A stretch of 64,000 nucleotides of DNA from Methanocaldococcus lauensis (lineage in GTDB: Archaea > AGJL01 > Methanococci > Methanococcales > Methanocaldococcaceae): NCBI GenBank assembly GCA_902827205.1, contig LR792634.1, positions 620,001 through 684,000 of the forward strand, written 5' to 3'. A model generated the notes under the pieces. The model worked only from the letters and a program-made list of their open reading frames with translations. It was not told where the DNA came from and made no database searches. Below are positions 1-9,995 of this stretch, in pieces. The position numbers and the translations under genes are program-made. Every line of letters begins with the position of its first letter. Position 1 is the stretch's first letter.

Positions 1-1406
1 TTTCCATAATTCTCTATTTCTAAAGTGTATTTTTTAATTAACTCTTGTCTATGTTCCTCTGTTAGTTCAGAACCACAGACTGGACATTTACCTTTGGCTT
101 TTCTAAGTTCAAGAATAGCCTTTTCCTTCTCCCTTATAGCATTTTTTAATTCCCCTTTTCTCTTTTCAATTTCTCTAATTTCATTGAGAATCTCTTCTTT
201 TCTTAATTTGGCTTTTTCAATTTCAGATTTGAGTTCTTTTAGATTATCTTCATCTAAACTAATCCGTTTTCTAAGAGATTCAATAGTATTTTTAATTCTT
301 AAATATTCCTCATACTGTTTAACATATTCTTCCAGTTCTTTAAGCTGTTTATCAATTTCTGATATTTTCTCTTGTAATTCTTTAAGTTCATTAGCCTTTT
401 TCTCCAACTCATTAAGTCGTTCTTCAATCTGAGATATTTGTCCCTCATAACCTTTAATCTCTCGATCTGCCTTAGATTTTATTTCACTGTATTCATTATA
501 AAATTTTTCAAGTTCTATATACTTTTCTGCATCATCTTTAATTTTCTCAAGTTCTTTAACTTTTTCTTCAAGGTCTTTAACTTTTGACTCTCTCTCAGCT
601 ATGGAATTATTAAGGGATTTTATCCTTGTATTTATTCTTTCAAGTGTTTTTTCAATTTCAGATTTGTTTTCTTTTAAGTTTTCAATCTCTTTAGCAATTT
701 TATCAAGTTTTTCTAATTTTTTTCTAAGGGCATTAATTTCATTTTTAATTTTTGGAATTTGAGGGGAAATTTCTTCTATCTCTTTAATAACATTATTTAA
801 ATTATCTTCAGTCTCTTTAATCATATCATCTATGTTTTTCATAGCATTTAAATATTCTTCAATTCCTTTAATTTTTGATTCAATCACTTTTCTTACTTCA
901 AGGAGATTTTTATATGCATTTTCGTATTTATCAAGCCCTAACACCTTTCTCACAACTTTTTCTCTACTCTCATCACTTTCAAGAATTGCATCAATCTCTC
1001 CCTGTCTTATATAAATAGCATTGACAAAAATGTCATAAGGAATTAGTTTCTCTACCCAATTTTTAACAGAAATGTGGTTTGCCTCAGATACATGGTGCCA
1101 AGTGCCATTATCATAGTATTTAGCAAAGGCGATATTCCTTGTTATGTTTCTATGAACTTGATACTTTACTCCATCTTTTTCGAAGAATATCGTTATTTCT
1201 GTACTCTTCCCATTAACTCGGAGGAAGTTATCTTTTATAAGGTCTCTGGGTCTTTTAGGCCAGTATAATCCAACAAGAATAGCATCAAGTAGAGAACTTT
1301 TTCCAGAACCATTCTGTCCAATTATAAGATTTATTCCAGATGTAAAACTTACTTTGGTAAATTCATGGGAACGAAAGTCCCTCACAATGATTTTTTCTAT
1401 TTTCAT
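1..1406 (-). CDS. rad50: Rad50 ATPase, N-terminal half (runs off the left edge)
   Basis: SMC-like ATPase of the Mre11-Rad50 complex, which detects and processes DNA double-strand ends. Translating the minus strand from ATG at 1406 gives an open frame to the window edge. It starts MKIEKIIVRDFRSHE and has a Walker A motif GQNGSGKS near residue 33. A long Glu/Lys-rich coiled coil follows, then the zinc-hook motif CPVC at about residues 441-444 (bases 75-86). The returning coiled coil and the Walker B/signature half lie outside the window. The start follows the mre11 stop by about 20 bases and has an upstream GTGAG ribosome site, so it is the last visible gene of the herA-mre11-rad50 operon. Identity is very secure; only completeness cannot be judged. 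Confidence 0.97.
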   Translation of the reverse strand, partial: MKIEKIIVRDFRSHEFTKVSFTSGINLIIGQNGSGKSSLLDAILVGLYWPKRPRDLIKDNFLRVNGKSTEITIFFEKDGVKYQVHRNITRNIAFAKYYDNGTWHHVSEANHISVKNWVEKLIPYDIFVNAIYIRQGEIDAILESDESREKVVRKVLGLDKYENAYKNLLEVRKVIESKIKGIEEYLNAMKNIDDMIKETEDNLNNVIKEIEEISPQIPKIKNEINALRKKLEKLDKIAKEIENLKENKSEIEKTLERINTRIKSLNNSIAERESKVKDLEEKVKELEKIKDDAEKYIELEKFYNEYSEIKSKADREIKGYEGQISQIEERLNELEKKANELKELQEKISEIDKQLKELEEYVKQYEEYLRIKNTIESLRKRISLDEDNLKELKSEIEKAKLRKEEILNEIREIEKRKGELKNAIREKEKAILELRKAKGKCPVCGSELTEEHRQELIKKYTLEIENYG

Positions 1407-1426
1407 TTCTTCTCACCATATTTAAA

Positions 1427-2752
1427 TTATTTCAACCAATCTAAAAGCGTATATTTTTTATTTGGAGTAATTTTTTTAATATTTTCCTCAGTTTTTTGAA
1501 CTTTTATATTTTCTTCCAATTTTAACTCTGTTTTTTGAAGATTCTCATTTTTCTCAGTTTTTTCTTTCTCTTTTTCAATATTAATTGGTTTATTTAACTC
1601 CTCTAAAATAAGATTTATTATATCATCAAATTCTTCAAAGTTCTTCTCTCCAACTCTTTCAATTATTTTAAGTTCTATAGGAGTAAAGAACTCACTCGCA
1701 GTAGTTCCTTTTGTAGATATTGTTCTATGTTTTCCAAACTTTGTTCTTATGTGTAGATATTTAACCCTAAAAATATCATGAAGGAAAGAGACATCAAAAG
1801 GCTTTTCCCACTCAATACTAACTCTTAAGAATGCTTCACTTGGAATATAATTTACTAACCTCTTTAATTCACTTTTAACAACATTTTCATCTGCCTTTAT
1901 CTTAACATCATAGAAAGGTCTTACATTTAATTTAATAAATTTAGGCTTAAAGTCTTCAACTATAAAAAAGCCCTTATCATATCCAGATTGTTGCAGAAAT
2001 CTATTTCCATCCCATCTATATCTTATCTCATAATCTCCAAAATCCCATCTTTGCAATGAACCGGGATAAGCTACAATTCCATATCCTTTACTTGTTTGCC
2101 ACATCTTGTGTATATGTCCCATTGCATAATAGAGGAATCCATCTGGTAAATCTTTAAGGCTTATTTCAAAGTAATCTCTCTGAGTTTCAAGATATAAATT
2201 GTCCATAATTTCTTTTATTCCTTGATGTAGCATTAATATTGCATCTCTATTTGGTTTGAAGTAATCACTTAAATTATTTCTCTCAAACCACGCGGCACTC
2301 ATAAATTTCATTCCGTAAATTTCAATACTATTATTACCCTTCTCAAAAACACCTTTAACGATTAATTTTCCATTAACATTTTCTGTGATTTGATATTCAT
2401 TTTCCTTTTTTTCCTCTCTGAATCCTATAAGATATATTAATCCCAAAGATTCAAGGAGATGATAAACAGAAATCTTCTTCTGAGTTCTGTCGTGATTGCC
2501 CTCAATAGCAAAAACTGGAATATCATTTTCTTTAGGTATTGATAATATATCTATAGCCTCTTTAATTGTTTGAGGGCTTGGATTACTCCTGTGGAATAAA
2601 TCCCCAGATATTAAGATAAAATCAACTTTTTCATCAACAGCCCTTTTTATAGCCGTTTCAAAGGCATTTTTAAATTCTTCGGATCTATAATGTAATCGAT
2701 ACTGTTCAAATCCAAGATGAACATCTGCAATATGAGCAAATTTAAAAGTCAT
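1427..2752 (-). CDS. mre11: Mre11 DNA double-strand break repair nuclease
   Basis: Mn-dependent 3'-5' exonuclease and endonuclease partner of Rad50. The 441-residue product has the calcineurin-type phosphoesterase motifs in order: HIADVHLG near the N-terminus, then ISGDLFH, EGNHD, MLHQG and AMGHIH. These supply the two-metal ligands and the catalytic His. A capping region follows and then a charged, low-complexity tail (about residues 385-430) ending KYTLLDWLK, the part that usually contacts Rad50. The start ATG at 2752 overlaps the end of herA by 11 bases and has a GGGGATAGG ribosome site inside herA, which implies translational coupling. Confidence 0.97.
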   Translation of the reverse strand: MTFKFAHIADVHLGFEQYRLHYRSEEFKNAFETAIKRAVDEKVDFILISGDLFHRSNPSPQTIKEAIDILSIPKENDIPVFAIEGNHDRTQKKISVYHLLESLGLIYLIGFREEKKENEYQITENVNGKLIVKGVFEKGNNSIEIYGMKFMSAAWFERNNLSDYFKPNRDAILMLHQGIKEIMDNLYLETQRDYFEISLKDLPDGFLYYAMGHIHKMWQTSKGYGIVAYPGSLQRWDFGDYEIRYRWDGNRFLQQSGYDKGFFIVEDFKPKFIKLNVRPFYDVKIKADENVVKSELKRLVNYIPSEAFLRVSIEWEKPFDVSFLHDIFRVKYLHIRTKFGKHRTISTKGTTASEFFTPIELKIIERVGEKNFEEFDDIINLILEELNKPINIEKEKEKTEKNENLQKTELKLEENIKVQKTEENIKKITPNKKYTLLDWLK

Positions 2753-4475
2753 AACCTATCCCCTCATCTTCATAAATTTTTTGAATTTCCTTCTCTTTTT
2801 TTTCTTCAACCTCTCTATTGAGCCATCTTGAAACAACTCCTATATCTTCACCACCGTAATCCCCACCCATAGATTTAAAGTTGTGTATTTTAACCAAAGC
2901 TGGAAGAGAAATTGCTTGACCAACTATTACAGCCTCACCCTTACCAAGAGAGGCGATATCTGAGAGTAAATCAGAACTCAGTTGCTCACTCGCCTTGAGA
3001 ACATAATCCTGATCTTTTGGATTTACAATTCTTAAAATTATCTTCGTGTTTGTTTGACTTAAAACATCTTCATTCAATTTATTTGGTCTTTGTGAAACTA
3101 TTCCCAATCCTACTCCAAATTTTCTACCTTCTCTCGCAATTCTACTTAAAATTCTTACAGCATCGTTATTTTCTCCTTGTGGAGCAAAGATATGTGCCTC
3201 TTCTACAATAAGAAGGATTGGCTCAGCAAGGGCTTTACTCTTACTTTTAATATCCTTCATAGTTTTTTCAAGTTCTTTTATTTCATTTTCAAGTTTTGAA
3301 GTTCTAACTACTCTACTTTCTCTCAATTCTTCTTTTATTCGTTCAAGTTTCTTTCTTGCTTTTTCATAATCTACCCTTGCCTCAAATATTGCATACAACA
3401 GCTTACCAACAACAACCTTCATTTGGGTCTCATCTAAGTGACCCAAATCAATAACATTGACTTTACCCGGCGCAATCTGAGAGATTAAATCTTCACTTGT
3501 CAATAAAGTTCCATAGTTTCTTAAAAATCTTCTAATTCTTAGAACTACGCCTCTTAAAGTTTCAACTCTCTCAGGTTTAAGCTCTTCAGTAAAGTAATCC
3601 TTCTTTCCCTCATCCCAATATTCTGCTTTTTTGTTTCTAATCCACTCATTTATTTTTTCCATGAGTTTTTCAATAATCTCTCTTCCCCCAACATTTGGAT
3701 TTTCATGTTTAACAGTTTCCCATGCCTTGGCTAAAAACTCTCTCTGAATTGTTGCATTTTTGGCAATTTCAATTAAATCAGCTAATTCTTCACTATCCAT
3801 TTCTTCTGGTTTTATTTTGGCTTCAATTATTTTCACATATTCTTTTCCAGTATTTGGAAGTTTTAACTTAATATAATCTCCATGAGGGTCAAGAACTACA
3901 ACAGTCCCTCTAAGTTTTTCAACAATTTGACTAATCATCACAGATACGGTATTAGATTTTCCAGCCCCAGTAACAGCTAAAATTGCAAAATGTCTTGAAA
4001 CGAGTTCATCAGCATTTAGATAAATTGGAACACTTTCTCTCAAAAGGAGATTTCCTATTTCTATATAACCTTTTCCGGGATTGAATATTGCCTTTAAAAT
4101 ATCATCACTTAAACGATAAACCTTTCTACCATTAGGAATAGGCACTCTATTTGGCAAAACCTCAACTCTTTCTCCATTAATTTTAATTTTTCCAAGGATT
4201 CTTACAGTAGCTATGATTTCTTCATTGGATTCAATACTATCTCCATATTGTTCTAAATCTATTTGAAGAGCATAATATGTGCTTTTTCCTCCACTGAGAA
4301 GCCAGTTTATATTTTCAAGTTTTCTAATATTGCCAATAACCCATTCATCCTCTCTATTTTGAGCTACAACAAATTCTCCAAATCGTAATTCAGCGTCTGG
4401 ATGAGCAGAAAATTTAAAATTTGTAACTGTTGCCTCTCCTTTGACTATACCAACAACATCCTCAATAATATTCAT
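2742..4475 (-). CDS. herA: HerA bipolar DNA helicase/translocase
   Basis: Hexameric FtsK-HerA ATPase that works with NurA, Mre11 and Rad50 in DNA end resection. The start is ATG at 4475, beginning [15 protein letters not shown] and preceded by AAAGGTGAT. A longer open frame to 4526 would run through the probable TATA box and is rejected. The protein is 577 residues: an N-terminal HAS-barrel (about 1-90), Walker A TGAGKSNT near 168, a helical insertion, Walker [13 protein letters not shown] near 423, then an arginine-finger region [10 protein letters not shown]. No nurA is visible beside it; it may lie left of the window or elsewhere. Confidence 0.94.
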   Translation of the reverse strand: MNIIEDVVGIVKGEATVTNFKFSAHPDAELRFGEFVVAQNREDEWVIGNIRKLENINWLLSGGKSTYYALQIDLEQYGDSIESNEEIIATVRILGKIKINGERVEVLPNRVPIPNGRKVYRLSDDILKAIFNPGKGYIEIGNLLLRESVPIYLNADELVSRHFAILAVTGAGKSNTVSVMISQIVEKLRGTVVVLDPHGDYIKLKLPNTGKEYVKIIEAKIKPEEMDSEELADLIEIAKNATIQREFLAKAWETVKHENPNVGGREIIEKLMEKINEWIRNKKAEYWDEGKKDYFTEELKPERVETLRGVVLRIRRFLRNYGTLLTSEDLISQIAPGKVNVIDLGHLDETQMKVVVGKLLYAIFEARVDYEKARKKLERIKEELRESRVVRTSKLENEIKELEKTMKDIKSKSKALAEPILLIVEEAHIFAPQGENNDAVRILSRIAREGRKFGVGLGIVSQRPNKLNEDVLSQTNTKIILRIVNPKDQDYVLKASEQLSSDLLSDIASLGKGEAVIVGQAISLPALVKIHNFKSMGGDYGGEDIGVVSRWLNREVEEKKEKEIQKIYEDEGIGYDF

Positions 4476-4502
4476 AAATATCACCTTTAATATAGTTACT
4501 CT

Positions 4503-4516
4503 AATATATATATAAA
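4503..4516 (-). promoter_or_regulatory. Probable TATA box of the herA-mre11-rad50 operon
   Basis: Read on the minus strand this is TTTATATATATATT. Its centre is about 35 bases upstream of the herA ATG at 4475, which would put the transcript start just ahead of the GGTGAT ribosome site. Archaeal TATA boxes sit about 25 bases upstream of initiation, so spacing fits. The call rests on AT-rich sequence alone and no BRE is distinctive. Confidence 0.45.
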
Positions 4517-4573
4517 TCTTTATCAAATAATAGATGAAAAAATTATAGCAAAATCAATTATAAGGGTGAAATT

Positions 4574-5278
4574 ATGAGAGTAATTGGAATTATTGGATAT
4601 AAAAATTCTGGAAAAACTTCATTGATTGAAGATATTTTAAAACATTCCAATGAAAAAATTGGAGTTATTAAACATACTGATAAGGATGTAGAGATTGATA
4701 TGATAGGTAAAGATACATATAGATTTTTCACATCTGGAGCTAAAATAACAGTTCTATCTACTCAAAATAAGACAGTTTTTTTTACTAAAAATATGAGTTT
4801 AGAAGACATTTTATCAAAGTTAGTAGGTTATGGTTTAGATTTTGTTATTATTGAAGGTTTTAAAGAAGAGTTAAAAAGATTAAATATTCCAAAAATCGTT
4901 ATGATAAAAGATAAAGAAGGTTCAGAGTTAATAGACGACCACACAGTAAAAGTTATTGAAGATTATAACTATAACATTGAGGAGATTCTAAAAATTATTA
5001 AAGAAAAATCTATTATTCCCACAATGAACTTAAACTGTGGATATTGTGGATACAACTGTAAAACATTTGTTAAAGCTCTGGCAAAAGGAGAGGCAAAGTG
5101 GGATGACTGTATATTAAGTAATGGAGTAAAAATAATAGTTGATGATAAAATAATTCCAACTGTGCCTTTTGTTTCTAAGATTATAGGTAAAACAATTAAA
5201 GCAATGGTTGAATCGTTAAAGGGTGTAGAAAACCCAAAAAATATTAAGATTATTATTGACCCCTCTAAGATAAAATAG
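4574..5278 (+). CDS. MobB-like P-loop GTPase with C-terminal Fe-S domain
   Basis: The product (234 aa) begins MRVIGIIGYKNSGKTSLIED, whose GYKNSGKT is the P-loop of the MobB (molybdopterin-guanine dinucleotide) family. After the ~155-residue GTPase domain comes CGYCGYNCKTFVKALAKGE followed by WDDC. This is the four-cysteine 4Fe-4S module also seen in CODH/ACS and other redox subunits. It probably helps deliver or mature the Mo/W-pterin cofactor; the tungsten enzyme subunit fwuB is in the same window. The exact role of the fused Fe-S domain is not known to me. ATG at 4574 follows GGGTGAAATT. Confidence 0.85.
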   Translation: MRVIGIIGYKNSGKTSLIEDILKHSNEKIGVIKHTDKDVEIDMIGKDTYRFFTSGAKITVLSTQNKTVFFTKNMSLEDILSKLVGYGLDFVIIEGFKEELKRLNIPKIVMIKDKEGSELIDDHTVKVIEDYNYNIEEILKIIKEKSIIPTMNLNCGYCGYNCKTFVKALAKGEAKWDDCILSNGVKIIVDDKIIPTVPFVSKIIGKTIKAMVESLKGVENPKNIKIIIDPSKIK

Positions 5279-5439
5279 ATACCGAAATATTTAAATACTA
5301 TCAATGTATTATAGTAAAGTTAGATTACAACTAAACATCGATATAAAAAAATATGAATTTGACAATATTAATAAAGATATTAATATTTCTAATTCCAAAA
5401 TTACAAAAATATAATATAATTTAAAATAAAGGTGAAAAA

Positions 5440-5712
5440 ATGGAAGAAAAATATGAAAGAGCGGCAGAAATATTTAAAGCATTTGGAGACCCAACAAGGT
5501 TAATGATTTTAAAGTTGTTGGCAGACAATGGAAGCATGTGCGTCTGCAACATAATTAATGAGTTGAAAAAGCCACAGCCAACAATCTCCCACCACTTAAA
5601 TATTTTAAAGAAGGCTGGGATAGTTAAAGCAAGAAAAGAAGGGACTTGGAACTTCTACTACATAGTAAATGATAGAGTTAAAGAGATAATTAAATTGGTA
5701 GATGAATTATAA
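5440..5712 (+). CDS. ArsR-family winged-helix regulator with CxC motif
   Basis: A 90-residue HTH protein. KAFGDPTRLMILKLL is the typical first helix of ArsR/SmtB repressors, and PTISHHLNILKKAGIV is the recognition helix. MCVCNI in the DNA-binding helix region gives a vicinal Cys pair (CVC) like that of metal- or arsenic-sensing ArsR proteins. The ligand cannot be decided from sequence. It stands alone between mobB-like and DRG genes. The upstream 160 bases hold AT-rich palindromic words (AATATTAAT at 5364 and ATATTAATAT at 5377) that could be an autoregulatory operator, but such words are expected at this base composition. Confidence 0.85.
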   Translation: MEEKYERAAEIFKAFGDPTRLMILKLLADNGSMCVCNIINELKKPQPTISHHLNILKKAGIVKARKEGTWNFYYIVNDRVKEIIKLVDEL

Positions 5713-5907
5713 ATTTTCTTTAATTATATTTTTATCTCTTTTTTTGTTACAATCTTTTTAAAATAGTATAATACTCAATGATTTAATGTAACTCATAAAA
5801 ACTATTTATTCCAATTTTTAATTCTTTAAAAATTTGTTAGATAATTTTTTAATTAAAATTTCTATTGTTAAATATTGTTAGTTAATATTTCTATTTTTGG
5901 TGAGAGT

Positions 5908-7011
5908 ATGGGAATTGAAGAAGAAATTAAAAGAATAGAAGAGGAGTTAAAAAGAACTCCTTATAATAAAGCTACACAAAAACACATTGGTAGATTAAAG
6001 GCAAAATTGGCAAAATTAAGGGAGATGGCTCAAAGTAGAGGGGGAGGTGGAGGAGGGAAAGGATATGCTGTAAAAAAGAGTGGTGATGCTACTGCCGCAT
6101 TTGTGGGATTTCCTTCAGTTGGAAAATCCACTCTACTAAATAAATTAACTAATGCTAAATCTGAAGTTGGAGCCTATGCATTTACAACATTAACTATTGT
6201 TCCGGGAGTTTTAGAGTATAAAGGGGCTAAAATTCAACTTTTAGATGCTCCTGGTATTATTGTTGGAGCCTCATCAGGAAAAGGTAGAGGGACTGAGGTT
6301 TTATCTGCTGTTAGAAGTGCTGACTTAATCTTATTGACTGTTGATATTTATACATTGGATCATCTCCCAGTTATTGAAAGAGAGTTGTATAATGTTGGTA
6401 TTAGATTGGATCAAAAACCACCAGATGTTAAAATTAAAGTTAAGGATAGAGGAGGAATTGATGTAAGTTCTACTGTTCCATTAACACATATTGATGAAGA
6501 CACTATAGAGGCAATATTAAATGAGTATAAAATACACAATGCAGATGTAGTTATAAGAGAGGATATAACATTAGAGCAATTCATAGATGTTGTTGCAGGA
6601 AATAGAGTATATATTCCCTCATTAGTAGTTGTCAATAAAATAGATTTAGCAGATGAGGAATATTTAAAATACATAAAACAGAAATTAGAGGAATTTGGAA
6701 AGGATTATGTTTTAGTTTCTGGAAATAAAAATATCAATTTAGATCTATTAAAAGAAAAGATTTATGAAAAGTTAGGATTTATAAAGATTTACTTAAAGCC
6801 ACAAGGAAAAAAACCTGACTTTGATGAACCTTTAATTATGAGAAGAGGAGCAACTGTAAGAGATGTTTGTGAAAAACTACATAAGGATTTTGTTAGAAAT
6901 TTCAGATATGCCCAAGTTTGGGGTAAGTCAGCAAAGCATCCTGGGCAGAGAGTGGGATTAGATCACAAATTAGAAGATGAAGATATTTTAACAATTGTTA
7001 TAAAGAGATAA
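5908..7011 (+). CDS. DRG-type GTP-binding protein (OBG/DRG family, TGS domain)
   Basis: Translation-associated GTPase, archaeal orthologue of eukaryotic DRG. The start chosen is ATG at 5908 (MGIEEEIKRIEEELKRTP) because GGTGAGAGT lies immediately upstream; the longer frame from 5875 is not supported. The 367-residue product has an N-terminal basic helix, a glycine-rich linker RGGGGGGKGY, G1 GFPSVGKST, G3 LLDAPGII, G4 NKID and a C-terminal TGS domain ending LEDEDILTIVIKR. It lies 24 bases before map and is probably cotranscribed with it. Confidence 0.93.
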   Translation: MGIEEEIKRIEEELKRTPYNKATQKHIGRLKAKLAKLREMAQSRGGGGGGKGYAVKKSGDATAAFVGFPSVGKSTLLNKLTNAKSEVGAYAFTTLTIVPGVLEYKGAKIQLLDAPGIIVGASSGKGRGTEVLSAVRSADLILLTVDIYTLDHLPVIERELYNVGIRLDQKPPDVKIKVKDRGGIDVSSTVPLTHIDEDTIEAILNEYKIHNADVVIREDITLEQFIDVVAGNRVYIPSLVVVNKIDLADEEYLKYIKQKLEEFGKDYVLVSGNKNINLDLLKEKIYEKLGFIKIYLKPQGKKPDFDEPLIMRRGATVRDVCEKLHKDFVRNFRYAQVWGKSAKHPGQRVGLDHKLEDEDILTIVIKR

Positions 7012-7035
7012 TTTAAAAATTAAAGAGATGAAATT

Positions 7036-7920
7036 ATGGAAATTGAAGGTTATGAAAAAATTATAAAAGCTGGAGAGATTGCTTCAAAAGTTAGAGATGA
7101 GGCAGTAAAATTAATAAAACCTGGCGTTAAGTTATTAGAGGTTGCAGAATTCGTTGAAAATAGAACTAAAGAATTGGGAGGAGAGCCAGCATTTCCATGT
7201 AATATATCAATTAATGATATAGCCGCACATTATACTCCAAAATTAAATGACTCTTTGGAGTTTAAAGATGAAGATGTTGTTAAGTTAGATTTAGGGGTTC
7301 ATGTTGATGGATATATTGCAGATACAGCCATAACAGTAGATTTATCAAACTCATATAGAGATTTAGTAAAGGCTTCTGAAGATGCTTTATATACTGTTAT
7401 TAAGGAGATAATTCCTCCTATGAATATTGGAGAGATGGGAAAAATAATACAGGAAGTTATTGAGAGTTATGGATTTAAGCCAATATCCAACCTATCTGGA
7501 CATGTTATGTATAGATATGAATTACATACTGGAATTAGTATTCCAAATGTTTATGAAAGAACAAATAAAGTTATTGATGTTGGAGATTTAGTGGCAATAG
7601 AACCATTTGCTACTAATGGCTTTGGTATGGTTAAAGATGGAGAGCCAGGGAATATATATAAATTTTTAGCTAAAAGACCTGTTAGATTACCTCAAGCAAG
7701 GAAACTCTTAGAAGTTATAGAAAAAAACTATGCTTATTTACCATTTGCTGAAAGATGGGTTATAAAAAATGAGAATGAAAGATTGGCGTTAAATTCATTA
7801 GTAAGATCTTCTTGCCTATATAGTTATCCAATATTAAAAGAAAGAAAAAATGGCATAGTTAGTCAAGCGGAGCATACAATATTAATAACTGAAAATGATG
7901 TAATTATAACAACAAGATAG
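7036..7920 (+). CDS. map: Methionine aminopeptidase, type II
   Basis: Removes the initiator methionine from nascent proteins. The 294-residue length and the lack of an N-terminal extension fit archaeal type II enzymes. The five metal ligands are visible in order: Asp in VKLDLGVHVDGY, Asp in IADTAIT, His in LSGHVMYRYELHTG, Glu in AIEPFATNG and Glu in QAEHTILITE. The helical type II insertion lies between the His and the last Glu. The start ATG at 7036 follows GAGATGAAATT. It is downstream of the DRG GTPase in a probable two-gene operon. Confidence 0.95.
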   Translation: MEIEGYEKIIKAGEIASKVRDEAVKLIKPGVKLLEVAEFVENRTKELGGEPAFPCNISINDIAAHYTPKLNDSLEFKDEDVVKLDLGVHVDGYIADTAITVDLSNSYRDLVKASEDALYTVIKEIIPPMNIGEMGKIIQEVIESYGFKPISNLSGHVMYRYELHTGISIPNVYERTNKVIDVGDLVAIEPFATNGFGMVKDGEPGNIYKFLAKRPVRLPQARKLLEVIEKNYAYLPFAERWVIKNENERLALNSLVRSSCLYSYPILKERKNGIVSQAEHTILITENDVIITTR

Positions 7921-8096
7921 GTTCATCTTATATATTATTAAAAAATTATATACTGTTCTAAATGCAGGAGTAAATTGAAGTCCGAAGTGGATAGTTATTA
8001 TCGAACTTTAACAAATATGACAAAAATCTATTATATGGTTAGTATGGTAATATATGCCTTCTGGAAGTGGAAAACCTACTTTATAAAGAATAAAAA
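7921..8096. other. Intergenic stretch without recognisable gene
   Basis: Between map and the decayed radical SAM gene. I found no open frame of useful length, no C/D-box pair, no tRNA-like fold and no strong hairpin. The middle (about 7965-8005) is somewhat less AT-rich than its surroundings, which could mean a small RNA or an eroded gene, but I cannot support either. Confidence 0.4.
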
Positions 8097-9004
8097 TTAC
8101 TGCATATCAATAAAGTAATATTTCTTTCCATCAATTTCTATGCATTTTAAATTTTCACTATTTTTTAACGCATATAGATATTTTCCAACCTCTGAAATAT
8201 GCAATCCTAAAGCGTTTGATAAATCTTCAACTGTGCATGGTCTTATTTTTAATATTGATGAAATTCTTTCGAAAACATTAGAATTTAACGATTCATTATA
8301 CTTCTTTTTACTTTTTCTCCTATTATAAATGCTTTTTCCCCGAGAATTTCTCTAATCTCTTTTAACCTCTCATACTTTACTTTTTTTGCAAACTTTTCAC
8401 ATGGAGGTCTTATTGGAGTGTTTATCTCAATATTGTTTGGGTTTATTTTATCAAATATCTCTTTTATCTCTTTACGTTTGTATATTGTTTCATCATCGTC
8501 ATTTATCCCTTTCAAAACACCATTAACTCTATATTTAAGATAGTTTCATCTGCCTCTCTTCTAAATTTAATCAATCCTTGATTTGTTGAAGTTAAAGTTG
8601 CAGAAACTAAATCTACATTTTTTAAAGCCTCTCTAACAGATTTATAGTTCATCAATGATGAGTTAGTTATAACGCAAATTGGTATATTAAACTCTCTCAA
8701 TCTTTCAATAGATTCTTTTAAATAAGGAGATAGTGTTGGCTCACCACTTCCTGCAAAAGTTATGTAATCAATATTTGGATTTTCAGAAACTATCTTTTTG
8801 ACTTCTCTATATATGTCTTCATCAGTTGGAAACTTTTCTAAAACTTCCTTTGGAATTTCTTTTGGAGAACTTACTAAATATCTCGTCCTTCCAAGTTGGC
8901 AGTATATACAGTCAAATGTGCAAGTGTAATAAACTGGGTCTATTCCTAAGGATATACCTAACCTTCTCGAAGGGACTGGACCATAGACGAAGATTTTTTA
9001 TCAC
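8097..9004 (-). pseudogene. Radical SAM protein, decayed (frameshifts and internal deletion)
   Basis: Reading the minus strand across three frames reconstructs one archaeal radical SAM protein. It starts KIFVYGPVPSRRLG, carries the cluster motif CTFDCIYC, then TFAGSGEPTLSP, LMV and KGINDDDE, RPPCEKFAKKV, and a C-terminal winged helix RPCTVEDLSNALGLHISEV ending at 8097. Lesions seen: no in-frame start (an A run after GTG is one base too long); an apparent loss of roughly 30-40 residues between DET and LNIELMV; a stop with a one-base shift at MVF/KGIND near 8512; and another shift in an A run near 8300. The neighbours are intact, so sequencing error is less likely than decay. Original substrate unknown. 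Confidence 0.85.
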
Positions 9005-9010
9005 TTAAAT

Positions 9011-9286
9011 TTATTTATTATTTTGATTATTTTGTTTATATTCTCTTTTTGATAGAAGGAAATAAATTATTGCCCCTATGATTCCTAAAAACCAAACGAC
9101 TAAAAGCCATAAAATTTTTTCAAGTGTCTTTAAATCATCTCTTTTTATAATGTCCAATACAACTATTATAAAAACAACTATTTTTATTATCCACCATATA
9201 AATCCAAAAAATGCAAAATTAAAGAATGGAAATCCATAAAAGCCATAATTATAGCCCCAAGGAGGACACATTGGAGGATACCACAT
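9011..9286 (-). CDS. Small membrane protein with PLDc_N-like region
   Basis: A 91-residue protein starting [19 protein letters not shown], rich in Pro, Tyr and Phe, followed by two membrane helices (about residues 25-45 and 57-77). The segment [20 protein letters not shown] resembles the short PLDc_N (phospholipase D-nuclease N-terminal) domain, which is usually just a two-helix membrane module. No catalytic residues are seen. Its GGTGACAT ribosome site overlaps the end of the OsmC-like gene, so it was probably part of the same operon. Function unknown. Confidence 0.7.
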   Translation of the reverse strand: MWYPPMCPPWGYNYGFYGFPFFNFAFFGFIWWIIKIVVFIIVVLDIIKRDDLKTLEKILWLLVVWFLGIIGAIIYFLLSKREYKQNNQNNK

Positions 9287-9298
9287 TTTTATGTCACC

Positions 9299-9899
9299 TT
9301 ATTTAATAATTACATTTTTTTCAACTTCACATTTTAATGAGTTGCTTATAAGACATTTTTTTGAGCCATTTAGGACTAACTCTTTTAATTCCTCTTCATT
9401 TATATTATCTTTATTATCAACATTAACAATAATATCTAAGGATATTTTTTCAATACATCCATTTTCAAAACTCTTTTCAATAGATGACACTTTAACAGTT
9501 ACATCAGCATCTATATTATTTTCAGATAAAGTTCTTCCAACAGCAATAGTGATACATCCACAAAGTCCAGATAAAAACAAATCCATAGGAGATATCGCCT
9601 CTTTTGTAGCCCCTCTACTCCCTTTTGAATTTAATTTTAGCCCTTTAACGCTTATAGATGCATTAAAATCTCCTTCATATTTTGAATATATTTCATAGTC
9701 ATTATTTTTTGAAACGATTATATCAACAATATTCTTTATAAATTCCTCTCTTTTATCCTCTGGAATTTCTAATAAGAACTTTGTCTAAAGCCTTTGGCAT
9801 CATTTCTGGCATCATCTTTGGAGCCATCTCCTTGCACATTTCAGAGTTCATCATTTTTTCAATCATTTCTTTCATATTACCCATCATCATTGGATTCAT
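9299..9899 (-). pseudogene. OsmC-family protein with Met-rich N-terminal domain, frameshifted
   Basis: From ATG at 9899 the frame begins MNPMMMGNMKEMIEKMMNSE and continues MCKEMAPKMMPEMMPKALDKVL, with 14 Met in about 34 residues. A one-base shift at about 9771-9782 is needed to continue into IPEDKREEFIKNIVD and then the OsmC domain: FNASISVKGLKLNSKGSRGA, SPMDLFLSGLCGC with its peroxidatic-type Cys, ending at 9299. In the OsmC frame the first usable start is the internal ATG at 9586, which would truncate the fold. OsmC/Ohr proteins reduce peroxides; the Met-rich domain suggests metal binding. Either a pseudogene or a frameshift-dependent product. Confidence 0.7.
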
Positions 9900-9995
9900 A
9901 ATATCGTCTCAAGTTTATATAGTTTTTTGAATTTTCAAATATTTAGTATTCTCATTAATAATTTTATTTTTTTATACTATATTAACTTAATCTTT

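Noticed and set aside
4476-4526. Longer N-terminus of HerA
   Set aside because: The extra codons are the TATA-like sequence and leader; a good GGTGAT ribosome site precedes ATG 4475.
7921-8096. A small RNA or C/D-box guide behind map
   Set aside because: No C and D boxes in the right order, no K-turn and no stable hairpin could be drawn.
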